A DNA stretch of 6,991 nt from an uncultured Gammaproteobacteria bacterium (GTDB taxonomy: Bacteria; Pseudomonadota; Gammaproteobacteria; Coxiellales; Coxiellaceae), in NCBI GenBank assembly GCA_903870185.1, contig CAIQCE010000182.1, positions 1-6,991 of the forward strand. The letters run 5' to 3'. Position 1 is the first letter of the stretch, and every line of letters starts with the position of its first letter. Under the pieces are notes generated by a model, which worked only from the letters and a program-made list of their open reading frames with translations, was not told the origin of the DNA and did no database searches. The position numbers were made by a program, and so were the translations under genes. Positions 1-6,800 of this stretch are shown one piece after another.

Positions 1-2
1 TC

Positions 3-881
3 AATATCAAAGTCAGGGTGAACAATGAATGCCTTTCCTGAACGCTCAATTCGAGTTTTAGCAATAATACGAAACGAAGTTCTGAAGGGTTGCTCAATAG
101 CTCCAGCAGCCGTTCTCATGAAATCAAGATCAATACCGGCGCGCTTCATCTTTTCGCGCAGTGGCACATAAGAAGGATCCTTCAATTCTTTTTTAAGATC
201 GACTAACTTCGCTCTCAAAGTTTTATCGCTTAGATCTCTAGATTTGTACCAATCATCGGTAAAACCAGCTTCATAAGTCACCCCATTCAAAAAGCACTTC
301 AGGTAATAATCCAAATCACCCATAATTGTGCCCACTAAACTATTTCGATAGACAGGATCAAGATCGGGAATCAAATATCCCTCAGCGCTAAAATCCAAGC
401 TATACATGGGCACACTGTTGTGCGTAAAAATTTCCGACAATTCTCGCCCCATCTGTTTGAGTTCAGGGTGTGTACAAGGCTCATCAGCTTCATCTATCTT
501 TGGGAAACAAAAGATGGTTTCACTCGAATCATCCGGCAGCGAACCATTCACCACATCTGCTATCAAACCCGATTGATTAGCGACTCCACCTATTGATCTC
601 TCAGATCCTGGGAATTGGTGAAAGTTTGCAGATGGGTTACTGGCGCGATAGGAACCGAGTAAACCGGCTGTACGTAGATGCGCTGTAAAACCGGGCATAG
701 CCAATTCCGTTCCAAGGCCAAAACCTAATGCCGCCAAAATCTGATCAAGTCCATTGGCTTTAGACCAAAGGGCCTCCAAATTAGTCGTAAATAAATCGGC
801 ACCGGGATCAAAAAAATTAGTCTTAAAATCACTCGCGGCTTTAGCAGCTCGCAAAGTACTTTTAATATCACCAAGTGGATT
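3..881 (-). other. Unrecognised C-terminal region, residues 2037-2329 (continues past the window)
   Basis: Composition changes sharply here from Pro/Ala linker to a mixed, globular-looking sequence. Visible parts: helices at 2043-2055 and around LDQILAALGFGLG; FHQFPGSERSIGG; IFCFPKIDEADEPCTHPELK; VPMYSLDFSAEGYLIPDLDP; then GTIMGDLDYYLKCFLNGVTY (LDYYLK at 2226-2231), DDWYKSRDLSD, a Lys/Glu helix, and strands RTSFRIIAKTRIE and AFIVHPDFDI at the edge. The alternating strands and helices, with many conserved-looking Gly, Pro, Asp and Trp, suggest an enzyme or a substantial binding domain. I cannot name the family and assign no function. Confidence 0.6.
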
Positions 882-3800
882 TCTCTGTGATCCGCCTGAT
901 GAGGAATGTGGGGATGGCTGCACAGGTCTCGGTGAAGGAGGAACTGTAGAAGCCGGTGCTGAAGGGGCTGAAGAATTAGCTTTTGGATCAGTGGGCTTAG
1001 GAACTGCTGCTCGCGGAGCAGGTGCAGGAGCTGCTGCAGGTACAGGTGTTGATGCAGGTGTTGGTGTTGGTGCAGACGCACGTCCTCGACCTCGTGCTGG
1101 CGTAGGTACAGATGCTGGAGCTGTAGGTGGAGAATTAGGTGCTGGCCCCGATGAAGGTGGTGGTGGAGGCGCTGAAGGTGGAGCACCAGGAAATAGTGCT
1201 TCAACAAATGCCGCTATTCCCGCACTCTCATCTGGAGAGAGTATTGAATCACGCACAACACGTCCTACATGAATCAGGTCCTGTGCTAAATCAGACTCTA
1301 AAACTCCCTGCATCAAGACATCTAAATCTGAAGAAGTTGCTGCTCCTTCAGACCCAAAAGATCCCAGCGAAATGGCTTGAGTTCTACTCGGACCCTCAAG
1401 AGAATCCACGAAAGACTGCCATGCACTTTGCTGCACCGTCTCAACTTGAGGTGACGGTGAAAAAGATGCTCTAACATTTCCATGCACGGCACCTTGAGGC
1501 GAATGTCCACCGGCAGAGTTACCCCCAGCAGCGGCAGGCTCCGATTGAAATAGTGCTCCTGTTAGCGTGCTCACACCCTGATGTGCCACCTCACCGCCCA
1601 TGGCGCCAAAAACTCCCCCTGCAACCGTGGCTCCTAGCATACAGGCAGGGTAAAAGAGGCCTGTAGCTCCACAAGGTATCGCAGCCGCTGATGCAAAATA
1701 GCCTGCACCCAAGAAGGCTCCACCCATCACATAAGTTTGATGAACTGTTTCACGCACTGGATCATCACTCTTAGCAATTTGATAGCCTGCACCGAGTACC
1801 GCAATTGCGCCGAAAGTACGATGAACACCTTGAGGGTTTTTTATAGCCCAGCTCCCAACTCTATCCGCTCCTCTAGCTACGGAGTCCCCTATGCGACTCA
1901 TCAACCTCGTCCCGCTTTGGTGCGGCTCTGCGTGGCCACTGCGCCACAGATCATTTAAGGTGCGTTCAGCGCTAGGCGTCCAGTCACCAGGGAAATCAAG
2001 CTCCCCTTTTCCTACTAATTCAGCCAAGGTACGGTAATAGCGATCACTGATTCGCACCGGGCCTACTCTTTCAGAAGCTTCAATCACATTGCTGCTGTCT
2101 CGCCCCATATCACATGCCATTCTTGTAGGAGCTTTGGTAGAGGGTCCTTTTTTATTCGGTGGTATAGGGCCTCTACCCTCACCACTAGGTCCTGTATCAA
2201 CTGGATCGGACATTTTAAAAACCACAGAAGCAGCTTTCGGAGCAGCGGGCTTAGGAATTGCAGCTTGTGGAGCGGGTGCTGGGGCTGGGGCTGGAGCCGG
2301 AGTTGGAGCCGGAGCTGCCTTGGGGGCTTGAGGTGCAGCTGCCTTCGGAGCCGAAGCTTGAGCTTGGGGTGCTGCCACTTTTGGTGCTGGAGCTACAGGA
2401 GTTGAAGCTGCTGCTCGTGGCAGCACTGATGGGGCTGCTTTAGCATCTTGTGTCTGTTCGGCCATCCCTTGCACACCCAAGAAAGCACTCCTTAAGGTTC
2501 CAGCAATTTCAGCAGCCGTGGCCACTTCAGGCGAGGCGGCGACCGCTGCTGCCAATTGCTTCAAGCCTGCTCTCATTTGTTCTGGAGTTTGGCTATTTCC
2601 TGTTGTAGGTGGCACAGCTGGAACGGGTGCAGGCGCCGCTGCTCTGGCAGGGACTGTGGGCGTTGAGGCGCTAGGAATAGAATGAACCGCTTGTCCACTA
2701 GCAGTGGTTGCTATATTAGCGGACCATATTCTACCTAAATCAGCAATACCATTCATGAAATTAGAGGCTGCAGGCAATCCGCTTAAACCTGCTACCACAT
2801 TGCGAGCTGTAGCGGCAGCTGGCGAACTTGCTACGGCTGCACCTAAGCTTGCTAAACCCTCTCTTGCTTGCGCGGGTGTCATAGCAGGAGCTGCAGGAAT
2901 TGACCCTGAGCTAGCGGCAGGAGCTGGAGCGGGTGCCGCTCCTCCAAATCGATAATGATGTCCCAAACCAGAATCACCCTTAGAATAATGAAAACGCGTA
3001 CTTAATGCACCAACGTGATTTAGCATATTGGAAGCATGGCCTACAATAGCTTTACCCGTATCAATACCAGCAGCAACCTTTGTTTCTTCGGAAGCAAAAA
3101 CGAGGCCGAACTGTTTTACAATTCCCCCTAGGGCCTCACCATAAGCCCCGTAATAATTCGCGACCACTGAACCCACATGACCAACTGTTTGCCAAGCTGT
3201 GTCTACTTTACTCCCTGGAGTAGAGATATGCGGGTACTTTTTATTGAACAGATAATCTACCCCCATCGCCAGTACAACTCTCGCAGAAAAACCACCACTT
3301 TTAAAAACATTACCCATTTTATAGGCGAAGCCTGTTCCAATAGCCGTTCCTAAGAAATCAGCTGCTTTCTCAGTCAGCCCCGTTTTTTTAAGTAGCCCCG
3401 CTGATGCACCCCCCCCCACAGCCCCACCTACAATCGCGGCACCCACTCCTATAAAATGAACAACAGGATTTTTGGCAACGGTATTAAATTTTACTTTCCA
3501 TTCTCCTAGAGGTGTTTTTTTAGCGAGAGAAGAAGGTATTCCTGCTGAATTTGAGGCTAAAACATCACTTACAGGGAATGTCTCACTGCCTCGAATCACA
3601 TTCGTGTTGTCTCGCACCATATCACAGGCCATTCTTGTAGGAGCTTTGGTAGAGGGTCCTTTTTTATTCGGTGGTATAGAACCTCTACCCTCACCACTAG
3701 GTCCTGTATCAACTGGATCGGACATTTTGAAAACTACACGATTCACTTTTGCCACTCCAGGTGCTTGGAAGACGGCAGAAGGTTTCCCAGAAGAGGAGGG

Positions 3801-6800
3801 CACGGGCAAATGTGAATCTGGTTTTAGAAGTTTAGAAGCATCTCCAACAACACTATTAAAACGTACTGCTGTTGCCTCTGATGCATAAGCAGATGCTGGC
3901 ATTCCTGTAAACGCCTCGCCAGTAGGCACTACAGGCGCTTGTATCCCCCATCCTTTCCAACCTGTTTCTATACCCACAGATCGAAACAAACCATCCAGTT
4001 TCTCAAGGGATTTAGGACCAAAACATGGGACTCGGCGCAATTCTCTAACTGAAACTCGCTCCAGAAAATCACCCACTGTTGTAGTTTTAATGTCAACATT
4101 CAACCCATACTCACCAAAAACCAATCGAAGACGCTTTTTGTAAGGGGCTTTATCTGGATATCTGCTTAATAGCTCCTCTAAAGTTGAGGCTTTTGTAAGA
4201 GGTGCTCTGGAAATACCTTCTCGGGCTAATGGTGCGCCCTCCACTCTAGCGGCATAATCCTTAGTTTTAGCAGCTGGTAGGGCCTGTTTTGCAGGGATAT
4301 CTTTCCAACCAGTCTCTATATCTTCAGACCGCAATATCTCATCAAAAAATTCAATGGCTTTAGCTCCACAATTCGGGGTTTCACGCAAATCTCTCAGTGA
4401 AACTTCTTCCAGAAAATGTGCAACGGGTGTGTTAAGCTCATTAAATCCTAGATGTTTAAAAGCATATCTCAGACGTCTTAACAGACCTTTTTGCGAGTCC
4501 TTCACAGCCCTTTCTGTGCCTTTGTTTAACACATCTTGCAAAGTTAAAGGCTTACTGGCTTTCTCTCGAATAAATGGTTTCTCTAGACCGTCTGAACAAG
4601 CTTTACTAGTAGGTGGTTTTGGATCTTTCACTGTTTTTTCAGCTACAGAAGCTATTTTAGATCTGTTTTCAAAAACCCTTTCTTCAACTTCAAATGCTTC
4701 ACGACAATACTTTTTAAAAGTTTCTTTATCCATAGCAACTAACTTTGGATCTCCACTCTTTCGAAGGGCTATTTTCTTATCACGAGATTCGACAAAGCGC
4801 TCACTCTTTGCAGCATCCCATACATCGGAAGTATCGAGCGGGGACCGGTCTGCAGAAGCTGAAGTTGCTGATCCTGCAGCTTCTCCTGAGGAAGATCCAG
4901 CTTTCAACTCTGGAAAAAGTTCAGGATTTCTAGGGGCACGATATTCAAGTTCAAATTCCGCTAAGCACTGTTTTTCAAAGGCTGTTCGATCCCAACGTCC
5001 TGAATCTGAATTTCTCAACTTAAATTTCTCAAGACAATGTCTATAATAGGCCTGCAGCTCATCAAATCTGAATATTTGCGGTTTGCTTCGAGTGGTTGTC
5101 ACTTGAGGCAATCGACATTCTTCAAGCTTGGATGTGAAACCTGTAGCGGAATCTTCCCTGAGAATCCACAATTGAGAGCCCTTAGCTTCAACAATCAACT
5201 CATTAAGACCTTTGGCTTTCATGGTAGCACGGGCATAACGACGATGAGTTTCAGAGGTGGGTTCAAACTCTCGTAAAAAATCTTCATGCCCTCCTGGCCC
5301 ATGACGTTCTAGAATTTCTACCGTTTCTTCAATTAGATTAATCAGCTTTTCAGAGAATTTAAGCTTACCCTTTTCAACTGAAAATCTAAGTTCTCTTCGC
5401 TCCACATCTCCTGGCACTGGAATGGATTCAACATGATGATCTGTTTCAAGACAGTAACGTAGATAATCTTTAATAATCTGCTGATCACTATAAACTGTGG
5501 GTCTAACACCGCGTGTAGTGATTAGCTCATATTCACGAATTAAATAATCGACCACTTTGCTTTTTCTGGCGTCAGAGTAAAATTTCCACGGAGAAGATTG
5601 CTTTGGATTAACTTTCCGGGAGCCTATTTCACAAGCCAAGTGTTCCTCCAACTCAGGCATCGGATGACCCCCTGCCCCAGCTTTCGGAGCAGGTCGAGAT
5701 TTCTTTAACGATTCTTGTATTCTTGCTTTTTGAGCTTTCGCATCGAGTGAATTATCACCCCTGACTAAAAATTGTTCGCGATTTCCAATCGCTTTCATTT
5801 CTCTGACATATTTCTTAATGCAATGATTTTCAAAATTCGTTTCATTCATAGCACCTAGTTTTGGATCAGTTGCTCTAGACTCAAATTCCTTAAGATAAAA
5901 ATCTTCGAAGCCTTTCATGGCATCTTCGCTCCAAAGAGTCGGATTAATTTTAACTTTGTTTGTATTAACTGATCTGAAGGGATGCTCTTTTCTAAAAGTT
6001 TCAGAGATTTTTGTTAATTCTTCTTTTGTTACTGTTCTTTCAACATGCTTAAGCTCATTACTTTCTATGGAAAGATTATGCTCCTTTCCACTTTCTTGAG
6101 AGACTATTCTTATGCTTTTGCTTTCTATTGTTTCTAAAAAATTAACGACTTCTATTTTGTCTGCATCTGAAGCCATATTAAATTTCTTGATAATCCGAAG
6201 CAATACTTCAAGTAATGCAGGAGATATAACAAAAGCCACTTTGAGATCGGGTGCTTCTTCTGAAGATACTGCAGCCCCTGGTTCGCTCGGTGATGATGAG
6301 GGAGCAGAGGGCAATGGAACTGCACCTGGATCTCGAGATGATGTGTTTTCTTCTTTAGTTGCAGCTCTCGCACTTAAATCAACACCTGGAACCTGTGGTG
6401 GACCAGAGAGTTCATCTACAGATCGCTTTATAGCCGTCAATCCGCCCACTTCTTCTGGTTCAAGATCGAAGAAAGAATAGTCACCACCTGAAGTCTTAAC
6501 ATAAAAAACTTGAGCGGGCTTAAAATCTAATTCCACTTCTACTTCGGAATCATCCTCCTCTTCCCCCTCAGAATCGGTCTCTTCTACTCCGAAATAATAT
6601 TCCTCTTCTGCTTCAGAATCGTCTTCCTCTTCTATTTCCAAATTATCTTGTTCCAGCAAACGATTATAATGTGTTCCTCGATCCGTACGTAAGCCATGAA
6701 TAGGTGGGCCGCTAGGAGCTAAAGGAATATGAGATGATTCTAAATCGAGTTGATTTGAATCTTTGTTAAGTTGATGCCATATGTAAAGGGGAAAGTTCTT

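Larger units (their letters stand above)
2226..2447 (-). other. Pro/Ala/Lys-rich linker closing block 1, residues 1515-1588
   Basis: It is almost entirely Ala, Pro, Lys, Gln and Ser, with a run of alternating Pro-Ala in the middle and the end PKPAAPKAAS. Such sequences form extended, rigid, disordered tethers. The DNA is richer in G and C than the neighbouring helical regions. Confidence 0.8.
3246..3467 (-). other. Gly/Ala-rich hydrophobic segments of block 1, residues 1175-1248
   Basis: After KNPVVH (1173-1178) comes a strongly hydrophobic stretch (FIGVGAAIVGGAVGGGASAG, 1179-1198), then a short polar break, a second Gly/Ala/Phe stretch (FLGTAIGTGFAYKMG, 1212-1226) and a third (ARVVLAMGVDYLF, 1236-1248). 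The GxxxG-like spacing is of the glycine-zipper type seen in membrane-inserting and pore-forming proteins. The segments may be membrane helices or hairpins; buried helices of a soluble domain are also possible. The segment contains the G9 and A7 runs. Confidence 0.6.
4551..6239 (-). other. Charged helical region with repeated helix-pair modules, residues 251-813
   Basis: This 563-residue region is rich in Lys, Glu, Arg, Phe and Tyr and reads as mostly alpha-helical. It starts with a hydrophobic helix (LLEVLLRIIKKF, about 260-271) and the first Met of the window (272). Four divergent helix-pair units are listed separately (357-400, 476-517, 642-684, 728-771). Between them lie a Pro/Gly-rich spacer (432-445), a possible strand-rich insert (526-541), a long helix with LIEETVEILERHG (about 550-563), and a Ser/Ala linker (690-720). 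Arrays of this kind usually act as protein-binding scaffolds, but no target is indicated. I do not recognise a named family. Confidence 0.6.

Noticed and set aside
1078..1098. AT-hook-like RGRGR in the Pro/Ser linker
   Set aside because: The AT-hook core needs Arg-Gly-Arg-Pro in a basic context; here there is no Pro after the core and no surrounding Lys/Arg.
754..1272. Plus-strand open frame of 172 codons rich in Gly and Ala
   Set aside because: It is the complement of the Pro/Ala/Ser-coding linker; stop codons are rare opposite such codons. The same explains the frames at 725-1207, 2089-2331, 2258-2443 and 2704-2955.
3594..3737. Separate genes starting at Met of MSDPVDTG (and the copy at 2082-2225)
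   Set aside because: The frame is open straight through both Met codons, with no stop before them and no Shine-Dalgarno-like sequence just upstream (the preceding codons are GTT TTC/TTT AAA).
3472..3888. Plus-strand frame sharing a repeated segment with 2089-2331
   Set aside because: The shared segment is the antisense of the 48-codon motif. The two plus-strand frames are similar only because the minus-strand repeat is.
3951..4544. A true rpoA gene or fragment
   Set aside because: There is no alpha N-terminal domain, the module occurs twice, and both lie in one frame with unrelated sequence.
4354..5046. Plus-strand open frame of 230 codons
   Set aside because: It lies antisense to the helix-pair and HhH modules of the giant frame. 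Its product is Ser-rich with no motif, and the opposite frame has clear repeats and domain patterns.
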